A stretch of DNA of 64,000 bases from Hyalella azteca (taxonomy: Eukaryota > Arthropoda > Malacostraca > Amphipoda > Hyalellidae): positions 62,001 to 126,000 of the forward strand of contig NW_025942283.1 in assembly GCF_000764305.2 (NCBI RefSeq). The letters are read 5' to 3'. The translations under genes were made by a program, and so were the position numbers. Under the pieces are notes generated by a model. It was not told the origin of the DNA. It did not search any database and worked only from the letters and a program-made list of their open reading frames with translations. Positions 1-12,600 of this stretch are shown here, one piece after another (the stretch's first letter is position 1; each line of letters starts with the position of its first letter).

Positions 1-252
1 ATACGACGCTTTTATCGCCATCGGCATCGGACACTAGTTGGGATAAAGCAGCCGTGGTGAGCCTGTTTGTGCTGCTCCTTGAGTTCACGAAGTAAAGTCG
101 ATGATGTTTCAATTTATCTCTTCGACCCACCCAAACTGGCACCCACACCCTACGTCGATCGATAAGGTTTTTCGTCTCTTCAGCTAAAGCTGCTAAAATT
201 TCATCAAAAGCTTCAGCAGTAGCTTCCTCAAACTCGCAATTACTGTCACGTT
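1..252 (-). pseudogene. Fragment resembling N-terminus of a PIF/Harbinger nuclease (HARBI1-like)
   Basis: The minus strand is open from about 252 to the window edge, with no obvious ATG. The translation is acidic and Ala-rich (EEATAEAFDEILAALAEE), followed by RRRVWVPVWVGRRDKLKHH. The RR-VWV-x-W-x-x-RR block is like the start of PIF/Harbinger transposase-derived nucleases (usual form RRVWVRPWLxRR). No DDE residues are available because the frame leaves the window. It could instead be an unrelated exon, since an AG acceptor precedes the open stretch. Family assignment is tentative. Confidence 0.3.
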
Positions 253-253
253 A

Positions 254-3200
254 CATATTTTTTACCCGAGCACAAACTTAACTCAAATGTTTCCAACGAC
301 GCAGGGTCGCTAGCGGATGAGAAATGCTGTTTAGCTAGTTATTTTCTCGTGAATAAGCTTAATTTAAGACCAGTAAAACTAGAAGGGTGAATTATTTGCC
401 GCCAATACTACCGGCTAAAACTTTCCGTGTGCAAGCACCTTGACCTCACAAGTTATCTCGACGTTGATTGCGATTGATAACTCCTGGACTTTGGAAAGCT
501 CGTTATCTTGACTCTCGCTGATAGTTTCCAACCATGGCAATGGCAGGTAATAAATACTCATGCATTAGTTGGAGAATGAGAAAAAAACTGTTCATATATA
601 TATTCATTCAACATAGGACTCCCTTTGACGTTTTAGTACATTAACAATTGTATTTTTCATATTACGCAAAGGAAATTTCAAATACCTCATTTTTAATCTA
701 AATCAAACCTACCCGTTTTGCAATGTCTCACAATTCCACCACAATAACTTGATTATAATTTATACATTTATACTTATATACCCAGGTAAAATATCCCTTC
801 TGAATAGGCATGAATTGTGGAACTCGTTTGAATTGGTCCCATATATTTGCTAAATTTCCAGAATCTGACCTCAAACAGTCAAACAACCTAACATTTGAAA
901 ATAAATTATTTATTTGTAAATCTTTCTTTGTTTTCATAATTTAGAGCTTACGATCATAAAATGTAGGACTAGTTAGAGTGCGCATCCCGTTTACTTACTG
1001 CGCACCAACTTACATTAATCAACGTGGTTAAATTTAGAAATTTTAACTGGGTGTGACCTCGCACGAGTGCGTATTTTGCTTTTCAGGGTTTTTACTCATG
1101 ATGAATTATGGCTCTATAGTTCGAGTGTGATTCGAGATCGAGGAGCGATTTAGGGCGATTGTTATTCACTGGAGAGTCGAGTTATCGCAAACCGCTAACC
1201 GCAACCGAACGTTTAACATGACAATATTGAGATGACATGTTCAATAGGAAAACAGGGCCGTGTAATTGTATAAATCGAGAGGAGCTTATAAGAGCAGTTT
1301 GATTATAGTCTTGACCACTCGCCTTTGTTGATAAGACATTGTGTATATAATGTGAGCGAATTCCCTGTAGAATTGCATATGATAGGCGTTGGAGCTTGAG
1401 TAAACTTAACCGTGCAACTGTATAACGCAGAAGAAAATGCGATTTGGAATTGGGCGATGTTACTTAGGACTTGGCAATAACGATGAAATTCTGCTTGCCA
1501 AAAAATGAGACCTATAATGTATAAATGTACGATTATAGCCATCAGGTGTTGGAGTATAATTTAGCGTTTGTTACGTGAATCTTTCATGAAATGAATATAA
1601 AAGTTTCATATGTTAAACATTTATCAGTCTGCGCTGAAATCTCTCCATTTGAAGAATTCAGCATTCTATTGTATCCGCCGTACCCGTGAGGTACGTACAG
1701 GTCTATCGTACCGGTCTTGTGATAAGGCTGAGCCTACCTGAATTGATCATTCAGAGGTCATCTTTTGGCTTTAATGTGGCTTTCGTGAATTCAGTCCACC
1801 CGGCAGTGCCGGCACCCAACGCGAACACCCTGAAAAGATCTTTTGGCATTCGATAATTTTACTAGAAATTGCTGCCTTATCCTTGTTTGAAATCCTTCAA
1901 AACTACAAAGTAATGCATTTTGAATTACTCTTTCATAATTACGTTGCCATGTGCAATACTCTACGTATTCAATTCGCGATTTGAATGGGAGAAAAATCCG
2001 CAACTCTTGTTCAGAGTGTTCTTGTGCGAGTTGTGTCTAGTATTACCTACTTGAGACTGAGGGTCTTGCGTGAACTGTGGTCAAGATAAGACATGATCCA
2101 TCTCCTGATTCACCTCTCAGTGAACTTCTTAGGTACCGTACCTCTTGGCTCTTTAGGCTCTTTGGCCACATCATGGCCAGTCGGCAGTCACCACCCACGT
2201 CTCACCTGCAAGGCTGCAACCAGCAGGTGCACATAACCTAGTTGGATTTGGGATTGGGGCCTTTGGGGGAAATATGCTTATAAGTTATAGAGTTATTGCC
2301 CATGCCCCCTACCTTATTGAATAACTGACATAGGTAAACGTACCTACAAGCTACAATCTGTTGTTAGTGGCTTAGTCATTACTCATTAGTGCCCTTGAAC
2401 GAAGATTCAACACCTGTGGAAGGTGGAACACGCAAATTTGTGAAGATGGAGATTGGAGAGTCTAGGACTAAGAGTCTAAGACTAGGAGAGACATAACAAA
2501 GTGGTGCCCTGCAGCCCTGGAATTGGATGATAAGTCATAACTCTCATAAGAGACAAATGACTGAAGAAAGTAGGTATTCTCAGTCTGACTGTGCTGAAGC
2601 TGAAGTAGCCAGTAGGCAAGTAGTCTTTGAGAGCCATAACCTAGTAACAAGATTACAAGAATGAAAATTGGCTACACGCTTTTGGCTACATCTCTTACTC
2701 AATTCAAGTTTTTAAATTACCTATCAATGCCTGCAATTTGGACACTCTGCTAATGGATGCACAAGCAAGATAAGATTTCTGGTCTCAGGTCTGCTCTTAT
2801 CTTGCGCAAGCAAGATAAGATGTCTGGTCTTGCTTCAGCCTTCAGCCAGTGCAAAAGCAATGTTCTTGAGGCTGGTAGTCAGACTGGCTGCTTGGCAAAG
2901 TCTGAGAGTGAGGTATTTGTGACACAACAGCAGTGTGCAATTTTTTTCTGCTCTTGGCTTTGCCAGTTTCTACTCGTGAGCTTGTACTGTTCTTAATATG
3001 ATATCTGTCTAAATAATCTGAGACTGCACCATTTCTGCGGCAATGGGCAGCTTTCAGGTGGCCAAGTAATGGCCAGCGGTTTAGCTAGAATTAATTGGCC
3101 TCAGCGGCTCAGCCAACCACTGGCCATGTATTATTCCTCACCTCTCAGGCTCTCATTGAGTTCCCCTTCTCTGTACCACCAGTCATCAACTGAGTCTGAC

Positions 3201-3600
3201 AGGCAAGATTTATGATGTCTGTTTCACTTCAAACATTCCACAATGCCTAGTCACTTCATGTATGAGCATGCTTGTTCATAACTAGTTTTTGGTTGGTAAT
3301 ATCTAAAAAAAATAGGCCGATCAAGAAATGCCGAGTATACCATTCAGTGGACAATAAAAATTATAACCCATTAACATCTCAAAAAAGTGTAAAATTTGCA
3401 GACTTGGTAAACATTATTATTCCAAGTTTCTTAGAATTGCCTTCATCATAACTCCTTTAATACAAGGTTTGCATATTTTTTGCAACTGTTGACCCAGGGC
3501 CATTTGTAAATAAATACCTGGGTAAGCATGGGAAAATTTACATAAACTCCAGCCTAGTTTGTAAAGAAATTTATTGGGAAGAGAAGAGTCTGTTCAAAGG
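254..3600. other. Stretch without recognised genes
   Basis: I see no coding exon, TIR pair or retroelement protein here. Short ORFs on both strands have no recognisable domain. Around 2757-2840 there are two imperfect direct copies of a CAAGCAAGATAAGATNTCTGG segment. The TGGCC-rich stretch at 3040-3130 contains short self-complementary words but no convincing element. Confidence 0.4.
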
Positions 3601-4109
3601 CTCATGGTTCTCAATCAGAGCCTGGGGTGTACCAATGGCAGTGGGCCCGCAAAGCCAACTCACCTGCTTGTGAGTGCACTCCAAAGTGTGCTGTACCAGT
3701 TAGTCGTGACCCCTCTAAGCCCAAAGTAAGAGCTGCTGGTGTCCATGGGACTGGGAGAGGTTTGCTGGGGTACCACCCATCTCAGGTCAGGCATGGCATG
3801 CAGATGTCTGCCAGCTTGCCAAAGTACATCACAGGTTGAACAGTCAGGGTGGTATTAGCAGGATTGGTTCACTGTCATATAGTCAGGTTGTTTCTGATAG
3901 ATTGAGGGTTGATGATGTCAGTGAATGCTCCTGCTCCATTGTTGTTAATGTCTGGTGTTACAGCTCTACCGGCTAATTTTATGGTTCACTTGACTGTCTT
4001 GTTGATTTGTTTTCTATTTCATTGCATAAAGAATCTCCTCTGAAATCCTGCTTGTTGATTTGTGCTGTGCTACTATTCAAAAACATTTTGGGCTCACTTT
4101 GGCTGTGTC

Positions 4110-4300
4110 AAACTTGGCAGAATCTCCAGATGTTGTTGCTTTTGCTGATTGTGCTGTTGTTGCTTCCGCTGATTATCCTTTTTGGATATGTTGTTTCTTC
4201 TGTAAATTGTGCTGTTGTTTCTCCTGCATATTGTGCTGTTGCTGCTTCTGCTGACCTTGCTGCTGTGGCTTCTGCTGATTGTGCTGGCAATGCAAGTTCT
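4110..4300. repeat. Degenerate 24-27 bp minisatellite (TGCTGATTGTGCTGTTGTTGCT type)
   Basis: A CTG/CTT-rich repeat of about 24-27 bp recurs roughly seven times. Because the unit is near a codon multiple it stays partly open in more than one frame and gives Ala/Ser/Val-rich peptides (ADCAVVASAD). It lies just upstream of the LINE endonuclease and could be the remnant of that element's ORF1 or simply a simple-repeat expansion. Confidence 0.5.
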
Positions 4301-4629
4301 GTAAACTCTTCAACTCCAGAGGATGTCTATTCAGCTGATGATGAAGTTGGGTCTGGCTTCGATGTTGAAAAAATTTTGACTGGTCTCACATTTGGATATG
4401 TCAGGTGAAGATGTTGCATCTAGTAAAGAGCGGGTTTCTGTTATCCCTGGATGGCATAGTGGTCAGGCCCCAACCTCCACTAAACCCAGTCCAGTTTTGG
4501 GCACTGGTCAGTATGGTCATAGGGTCAATGATAAGGTATGTTCCAGTGCAGGATCTACAACTTGGAAAACTGGTCAATCTAAGTCACGCAATTTCAGAAA
4601 GAAATAGCTTATCCAGGAGCTGATGTGAT

Positions 4630-6228
4630 TTGATGTCCCTTTCTCTGGTTTCCTTGAATTGCAACAGTCTTTATGCCCAGTTAACTGAAGTCAAGTTACT
4701 ATTCTATAGCTTGAAGCCAATTCTCAAGTGCCTTTCTGAGACTTGGGTGAAGGATGCTCATTTGCCAACATTTTATGGATATCACTGCTTGTGGTATAAT
4801 AGAGTAACGCATGGTGGAGTTGGTGTTTGCATTTTGATCCAATCCTGGATCAAAATCCTGGTGCTTCAAAGAGATCAAGCTGAATGCATTACAGGGGGGC
4901 GTCTTGGTGGTGCAGATCACCACTGTGCACTTGGGTTCTCATAGCTTCTTCTCTCTTCTTAATCTCTACAACCCCAATACTGCAGTAACTTTTCCAGAGC
5001 TTCTTCACTACACTGAACAACTTGACCCAGTTTACTTTTTATGTTAACTGGGGACTTCCATGCGCATTCTCCTCTTCTCTCTACTGCCTGCTCTCATGCA
5101 GATTCACCTGGGCAGTCCCTTGAGCACCTGGGCAGTCCTTCTGTCCACCTTGCTAAATTTACTCAATGCAACTGATTTCTATACCTATATTGATCGCAGA
5201 ACGGGCAGATGTATCAGATAGGACCTGATTTTAGTTACATCAGATGTCTTACCATGCTTACATCTGGAAAGGCTAAGAGATGTGGGAAGTGATCACTATC
5301 CCATTCTAGCCTCTTCAAGTATTCCTCTTCATGTCTTGGCATCCTTGCTTGTACTAAAATGGAATCCCACCTCTGGAACTCTGCATAAAATGCCTGGGCA
5401 CCTAACCCTCCATAGCTTTGTACAACCAGCATCAGTTGAGGAAGTGATTGCGGAGATGACCTCAGGTATTATTGATACTGCATCTGTTTGTATTCCACGG
5501 ACAAGTGGCAAGCATCTAAATTGGCGAAATTTTCCCTGGTGCAAGGTAGCTTCTGGCGAGGCAGGCATCGTGCACGAGCAGGCATCGTGCTCGTCAAGCG
5601 CTGGAGAGGCATCCCATTTGGGCCAGCTCATTGAAAATAAGCGCTGCCAGGCCTTTGCCAGGAATTGTATATTCCGAAGTAAAGTTAAATATAAAAGGAA
5701 TTTTTTGTCATCAATAACTTGCACAATGCCTATTGATGTTGCATGGCAAAAAATTTGACTGCTGCAATCACGTTCTGCAGTGCCTATCTACCCTATGGTT
5801 GACAATGGGCAACTGCTGAGCAATACCCTGCCAAGGCAAATTTATTCTGCCAAAACTTTCAGGCTGTTGGAGGAAGTGGTGACTTGTAAGCCCCTGCAGC
5901 TCTACATAGGTAGGGTTATTATTGGAAGCTGGGCTGGAACTGGGGACTATAACTGTTGTTTCAGTGGGGATTAGCTGTCCCAAGCTATGAGGCACATGCG
6001 GCTGACTAAGTACATCAGGCAAGGATGAAAGACATAATAGTTTTGTAAAAGCCCTCTCCGATGAACACTGCAACTCACTTTTGACTTTATACAATCAAAG
6101 CTTTCAGCTAGGCATCCTTCCAACTTCCTGGAAGGAAAGTATTATATTGCCTATCCTGAAACTTGGGTAAGATCCAAGCTTATCAACTTCTTATTGCCCC
6201 ATCACGCTGCTGTCCTGTCTTGGTAAAC
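4630..6228 (+). mobile_element. Degraded non-LTR retrotransposon (I/Jockey-like): endonuclease and start of RT
   Basis: The conceptual translation, with frameshifts and stops, shows an apurinic-endonuclease domain. It starts with SLNCNSL (about 4645), then SETWV and THGGVGVCI, a GDF-like segment near 5045, and VGSDHYPI at about 5283. RT follows near 6045-6220: ILPTSWKESIILPILKLG, then a SY-C-PITLLSCLGK block, the degenerate form of SYRPI. RT is then cut off at 6229 by the terminus of a hAT-like element. Reading frames are broken many times, so this is a fossil. Domain order is that of an autonomous LINE ORF2; clade assignment is approximate. Confidence 0.75.
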
Positions 6229-6340
6229 CAGTGGTTCCCAAACTTTTTCAAGCTGGCGCCCCCTTTGGCTCCCTAGTGGATTTCTAGACACAGACACAAA
6301 TAAAATCATGCGCCTCTTTCTATAAAATTTTGTACGCTGC
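6229..6340 (+). mobile_element. Left terminus of a hAT-like element (CAGTGGTTCCCAAAC family)
   Basis: CAGTGGTTCCCAAAC followed by a GGCGCCCCCTTTGGCTCCC block is the same terminus seen at both ends of the complete elements at 28825-29560 and 58580-60181. It abuts the LINE RT directly. I could not find the matching right end with a duplicate of the flanking TGGTAAAC, so this copy is probably truncated. The right limit given is only where the similarity fades. Confidence 0.6.
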
Positions 6341-7190
6341 AATTTGTGCCTGGCATTTGTCACTGTAGCGCAGTTAATTAAAGCGACACTGAGATGAAAT
6401 GAGAGAAGGCAGCCATAGGTTTGAGCCTTGGGAAGTTCAGTTCATTTCTTGTTGCTGCTTGTGGGTTACACTTGGTCGCTATAAATAGATGGGTTTTCAC
6501 TCAGCATGGCCATGGTTTGGTTTCCTTAATCCTCCTGTAGTCTTTGAGTCAAACCGTCAAAATTTCCGACCCTATGCCCAGATGCTGTAACTATTCATTG
6601 AATACTTGCCCTTCCCTATGATTCACAATACTCGGTTCCACCAACTTAAATTAGTAATAGGTAGAATTCAGGAGGAATTCGGGGGAATAACATGTATTTA
6701 TACAAGCGGTTACCCATATCATATTGTGCAAAAACAACAAAAGCACAGTATATGTGGGAATTGAGAAAAATTATCAAGCATGGCTACATGTTGGATATAT
6801 GCACCACTATCCCTCGAATTCTACCCTCTTGTTACCATCAGCATTAATTTATGGTCTAACAAAACTTGCACCATTTAAATGTATAGAGCTGGAGTAGATT
6901 ATTCACATGTCCTAGGATGTAATTTGAATGCTTCGAATATAATGCGCGAAAGGGCATAGCACTGACTAGTAACTTGGCAGCTCTTCCAAATTTCCCATGT
7001 GTATTTTCTTGCTACTTACTAACCTCCTATCTCCTGCAGATGTCCTATACGGTCATGTGAGGGGAAATCACTGGCTAGGGAGAGCAGTTGTGGGTGGTCT
7101 CCCTGATCTTAATGCAAGTTGTTTATCAAGAATTTTATCATTTACCTCAATTCCTGGACCATGTAGAGGTAGGGTAGCTAAAGGTGCTTA

Positions 7191-8486
7191 AGGGGTTAGA
7201 CGATAAGGGAAATACCTGACATTTTGATATCGTAATTTTCGTACATGTTATAACCAATATAAAGTTACATATTTTTATGTTTTATTGCTTATTGTTGATG
7301 CTAATTGATATTTTATCATTGCGCAGATACATTTAGTTGATTTTTGTGTCTATAAATTAACCTATAAGCAATAGATTGCAAGTATCTTTGACTTTTATAG
7401 AGGCAAAATTGTTGGTGCTCGTATGGCAGGTGCTAGTGCGACAGAAACTTCCCGAGTGATTGACGTTTCTAGAGGTACCGTCTCAAATGTAATGACTGCT
7501 TTTGAAAGAGATGGAAAAACGTCCTCAGCAAAGCACAGGTCTAGCCAAAAGTCGAAGTTTTCTGCGAGAGACTGTCGGTACCTAAATCGAATTGTGAGGG
7601 ACAATCGAAAGATCACGGCTGTTCAAATTACTGCAGACCTCAATGGATACCTGCAGAACGCAGTGGCCATGAAGTCTGTCTGCCGAGAGCTGCACAGATG
7701 TCGATTCTATGAAAGAGCTGCAATTTGAAAACCTGACTTCAAATACAAATACATCAAATCGTTTTGAGCGTTTTCTAAACGTTTTTGGTGTAAAACCTCC
7801 AGAATTGGTCCCTCGAGCAGTGTCAAAATGTGATTTTCAATGAAGAATCGTCGTTTACCTTATTTCCAACCTCTGGCCGAGTTTACGTTAGGAGACAACT
7901 AAGAGTCGTTTAATCCCGACTGCACTGCCACCCGTAAAACATGGCGGGGGATCTCTGATGACCTGAGGTGCTATTTCTTTTTAAGTCCGACTGACCAATG
8001 ATTTCTCTTAAATCCGGCGGACCAATGATTTCTCTTCATTTAAGAATTCACAGCCATGACTATTTAGGAATTTTGGAGGACCAAGTTCATTCAATGGTTC
8101 AAGCACCGTTTCCGGAGGTGAACCCCACTTTTCTAGATGATAATGCCTCGATCCATACAGCTGGAATTGTCAAAAAATGGCACTTTCTCATGAAGATGAG
8201 CATCTTATTTGGCCACAACAATCACCAGGCCTGAATGTTATCGAATATTATGGTGGTTTTTAGAGATGCAAGTCAGAAGTCGATTCCCGCAGCCACCGTC
8301 TTTAAAAGAGCCTGAGGGAGTTTTAACTGAATAATTTGTTAAAATTTCTTTAGTAACAATTCACAATTTTTATGAATCAATACCTCGGAGAATTGAGGCT
8401 GTAATTGCGGCAAAAAGTAGACGTACACCATACTAAAATATTTTTGTGGATTTCTTTGGCGTTTCCCTTATTTTGTCTAACCCCTG
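7191..8486 (+). mobile_element. Tc1-like DNA transposon with TIRs, inactive transposase
   Basis: AGGGGTTAGACGATAAGGG at the left is matched by the reverse complement AGGGGTTAGACAAAATAAGGG at the right, with TA on both outer sides (7189-7190 and 8487-8488). Inside is a Tc1-family transposase: helix-turn-helix with VIDVSRGTVSNVMTAFERDGKTSSAKH, then RIVRDNRKITAVQITADLN. The catalytic domain is broken by stops. Two DDE positions are changed: the usual SDESSF reads NEESSF and the usual SPDLN reads SPGLN, while LDDNASIHTAG keeps its aspartates. The copy is 1296 bp, about normal for Tc1. Confidence 0.9.
7423..7728 (+). pseudogene. Tc1 transposase, N-terminal DNA-binding part
   Basis: An open stretch of about 100 codons covers the bipartite helix-turn-helix region of a Tc1 transposase (GASATETSRVIDVSRG ... 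SAKHRSSQKSKFSARDCRYLNRIVRDN ... VCRELHRCRFYERAAI). It ends at a TGA that replaces the Arg codon of the family's RAAIRKP motif. The rest of the transposase continues in shifted frames to about 8410. It lies entirely between the element's TIRs. Confidence 0.85.
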
Positions 8487-9632
8487 TAAACACGAGGATA
8501 GCAGCGGCGAGAGTTTTCGCTGGAAGTATTTCACGCTGTTGGGTTTGCCGGCTGAAAGTTTATTCACAAGGAAGGTATTTGTTTAATGGTATTTTCACAT
8601 CTGCATGTGCCAGAGCGTCGTTAGAAACCATCGAGTGAGGTCACGGTGCGACGGCGGGATATAGAACGTGCATGTAATGTCAAATTTGAGGACGCTTTTG
8701 ATAAAGCAGTTGGTGGTTTTGGTACAACTCTAGAAATGGGAACTTGGTCAGGTGTGAAAAACGAGGTGAAATACTTTGTCAAGGATGAAAACTTTTTCCG
8801 AGTTGGAAAACTTTTTCCGAGTTGAAAAACTTTTTTAAATCGTTGTTGAGTGTCGGTGAGAGACCTAATAAGCTCTTGTTTAAGTTTCAAAACACTATAC
8901 TTTCTCAATTTTTTTTTTTTGAAAATTCATCGTGACGTACATTCCACAGTAGATCGTACTCATGGAATATCTATAAGAACAGTTCAATATCATCTGAACG
9001 CCTATTAACGTTATTAGAACCATCATCGTTGGGACAAGATATAGTTCATAACATTAGAAGCACTTGCCCTAGAAGCCTTCATTACGACTGCTGTAGCCAA
9101 ACTGTTGTCATTTCATGGCATATTAACACAACAACCTGTACTGCTTCAGACGCAATTGCATTTGAGGAATAAATCAACACAATATTTGAAGTGTGAAAAC
9201 TTGCAACTAATACAATCTCTGTATAAGTGACTGTGCCTTAACGGGGCATTTATGGTGTGCTTTCATAAAATTTTCAAGGCTTTCATGCTCATGGAACTTT
9301 GAATGCTCCAGGCTGCATCAATTATGGCTTCAGTTCTTGGTTCGAACTGACGGCTGACCTTGCTTGAGCTGAATAAGAGATACATGTTACTTGTATTAAC
9401 CCCTCATACAAAGTTCTTACATTTTAAATTCATTGAATTGTCTTGTAATATGTGTATTAATGCTTTATATTTATTTCTCAGATTTATTAGCTGCCCGATG
9501 AACCCTGTGAAGCTGTAAGGTGCTTGGTTGATACAACCAAAACCTTAAAAAACTAACAAAAGAAGTTAGAAGGTTAATGAAAACTATTTGTTGAAGGGTC
9601 ATTTCAGTTCGATTGCTATTCTAGTATCTAAA
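8487..9632. other. Gene-free stretch upstream of the ECI2-like gene
   Basis: No recognised protein or repeat. It should include the promoter and any 5' UTR exon of the downstream gene. A pyrimidine-AG site at about 9475-9481 (TTTATTTCTCAG) could be the acceptor of a 5' UTR exon leading into the ATG at 9633, but this is inference. The poly-T run near 8910 is unremarkable. Confidence 0.35.
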
Positions 9633-12600
9633 ATGGTTGCCAAATCTTTCCTTGCAGCATCAATACCATTTAGGTGAGTTAACATTTATATTAATTAGTT
9701 CCCTGAACCAATTATTCACAGAGGTTCAGTCAAAGATGTTCTTCAGATTTTTCTGCTTCAGATGAACCATTTGAAGGCTATTAATTAAAAGTTTTAAATT
9801 TTTGCAGCGGATAATTAAGAAGTAGGTATACATAATCATATTAGCTGCTGTGATTTTTGATTGTATTATAATGATGTAATCAATGACCAAAAAATCAAGG
9901 TTAATATGGAAGGTAACAATCCAATGTTACTGTATTATTGGCTATGAATTGATGTTGTATACAACTATTTATTCAGTTCTGTTATAAACTCCTACTGTCA
10001 ATGACCATCAAGTTGCTACTGCATCTAATTTATAAATTAAATAACAAAAATGTAATTACTGATTAGCAAAACAATTTTGAATGCCAGAAAAATCTTCATG
10101 CTCACAAGCTTTTGAAATCTGTACAAAAATGTTGTTAATTAATTGTAATTTGAAATTTTTTTTTTTTTTTTTTGAGAGAGAGAGATTGCAACTTGAGGAA
10201 GATGGCCACTTGTGTGTTGATCACAGGAATACCTTTAACATTGTAAATCCTGTCTTGTAGAAACATCTTTTATACTCAACAGACAATAAATAATATTTTT
10301 GCCAACGTGACAATATTGACGTAAAATGTTTTTGGTCTGTTCAACTTTTGATGAATGATCTTGCAGGCGGTGCTTCTTCAACTCAACTGCCAATCATGTT
10401 GTCAATGTTCAAGCATGCAGGAATTTGGGTCCATCTTTCATTGGAGGCGCACCAAGATACATGTCATCTTCTATTGCACAGCAGTTTGAAGAAGTGAAAC
10501 ATCGACTGGCATCCCTAAAGGAAGACCCTGGTTTGTGTTGGACAGCTGAAATTGTTTATTCTATGACCATCTCCGAATAGATTTTATTATCTTCTGCAAA
10601 GGACTGCTGATATTTTCTCCAATACCAATGAACCCCTGGAAATTTTTATTTAGCATTTATATACACCTAGAACCTTTTTGATTGAATTATTAAATGACAG
10701 TGTACATAAGCTGAGGTTTGCTCAATTTGTTGTGTGTAACCTAAAATTTTAATGCATTACACAAGGAGACAGTGCTAAGTGTTCTTGCCATAACCTGATT
10801 CCTAAAGTTCTAGTTGGTGATTTATTATTATTGGAAAATATGAGTATACCTATAATCTCGGTTTCCCACTTGAAGTGTACTGACGATTATGACACAATAA
10901 CTTAACAAAATTTAGTTATTCATTAACTTTCATTAAGAAAACACTTCGGTATTGATGAAGCGTGTGTACTGTTGGGTTCTTAGGAATACACCAATTTACT
11001 TCTAGGGATGCAGTACTGCGTTGTATAGTGATAATTTTTTGGTTACTTATACAGCACACTTGAAAGCTCTTCAATCCACAACAGTCAATGCAACTAACAA
11101 AATTAGGGTTCTTGCTTATGTCTGGTAAGCGTCGAATAAATACAGAACAAAATATGATGCGAGTTATAAAATTTTCAAAACTCAGTCATAAATCATCATA
11201 TTAAATTAACCATCCCCTATTAATTAACCAATTAACATATTAACGTAACCATCACCTAAATTATCATTTACCATCTCTCTTGGTCACATCATTAATGTTC
11301 CTGTATAAAGAAAACCCTTAATTTATATATTTTCCTGCTGCTAACGAATGCATTGCAATTTCGATATTCTTTTGTAATTTTTCTTGTTCATGGACGATAT
11401 CTCATTTTCTGTGCAGGTAATGAAGTCAAATTGAAGATGTATGCACTGTACAAGCAAGGCATGGAAGGGAAAGCAACCGGCAAGAGACCAGGTGTTATGG
11501 ACTTCGTTGCTCGAGCCAAGTGGGATGCATGGAACAGTCTTGCCGACATGTCTAAGGAGGAAGCTCTTAAGGCATATCTTGCTATAGTTGATGAGCTTTC
11601 TGCTGCTCAGGTTAGAACCAATGCTATTTAATGGATTAATCTATTAGTATGAATTTGATAAAAACTTTCAAAACTGATGACTTGTAATGCTAATCATATG
11701 ATCACAAATCATTTCAGTCCCTTTAATTTCGATTAAAAATTTTGAAGGTTTATCATTATTGTTTTTTGATTTGATGAACAGTCATGAACTTGATTCCAAC
11801 TGGGTAGACATTATGCTTGCTGATTTATTGATTACCGAGATATTTTATATTATTATGAATATTTAATTAATTACTTATTACTTGTTATTCATGTTTTCTG
11901 TAGTCACATTTCACTTCTCCAATTAGGGAGCAACTTCAACCGAAGAACCAAGTATCCTAGTGACAGTGGAAGATGGTCTTAGGATCATCAAACTTAACAG
12001 ACCAAAGAAGAAGAATGCACTCAACCCTGAGGTGTGTTTCCGCGCAAGTTTCAGATTGGATACCCATTGTCAAAGCCTCATAGGGATGTCAAATTCCAAA
12101 TTATATGTCCATCACTAATTAAAATATAAGTAAAGTGTCAGTTCTGTAAAAAGTTATGCTCCTAAATTTCAGAATGAAAGTAAATTAAACTTTCAATGTG
12201 TTAGAAAGGCTTCCAATTGGATGCCAGAATTGGCTAGTTAAATGTTCCAGTGAATGTTTCTAGGTTTATTATTTCTTATTGTCAATCAAATTTTCATTCA
12301 GAGAGACTCGGTGCAGTCTGGAAAATCACCTTAATCGACATTCACAAATCAGGTTTTATCTTCAGAGAAGACGACGTGGAAATTGACCAATTTTGCTTGC
12401 AAATTCCAAGTATAAAGAATGTTTTTGATGTCTGAATCAGAAGCAATCTGGGCGTTTTTCGTAAATAATAACTATTTTTTTGCAATCTTGGCTGACATTT
12501 TGTTTTTCTAGATGTATTTCCGTTGGACTGAATTGATGCACGAGGCAGCAAAGGACGACAAGACTGTTTTGACTGCCATCACGGGCGCGGGTGACTTCTT

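Noticed and set aside
4007..4408. 133-codon ORF with a hydrophobic start as a membrane protein
   Set aside because: Its core is the CTG/CTT minisatellite; hydrophobicity follows from the repeat and the frame ends without a domain.
8405..8638. Short ORF spanning the Tc1 right end
   Set aside because: It crosses the transposon boundary and matches no protein.
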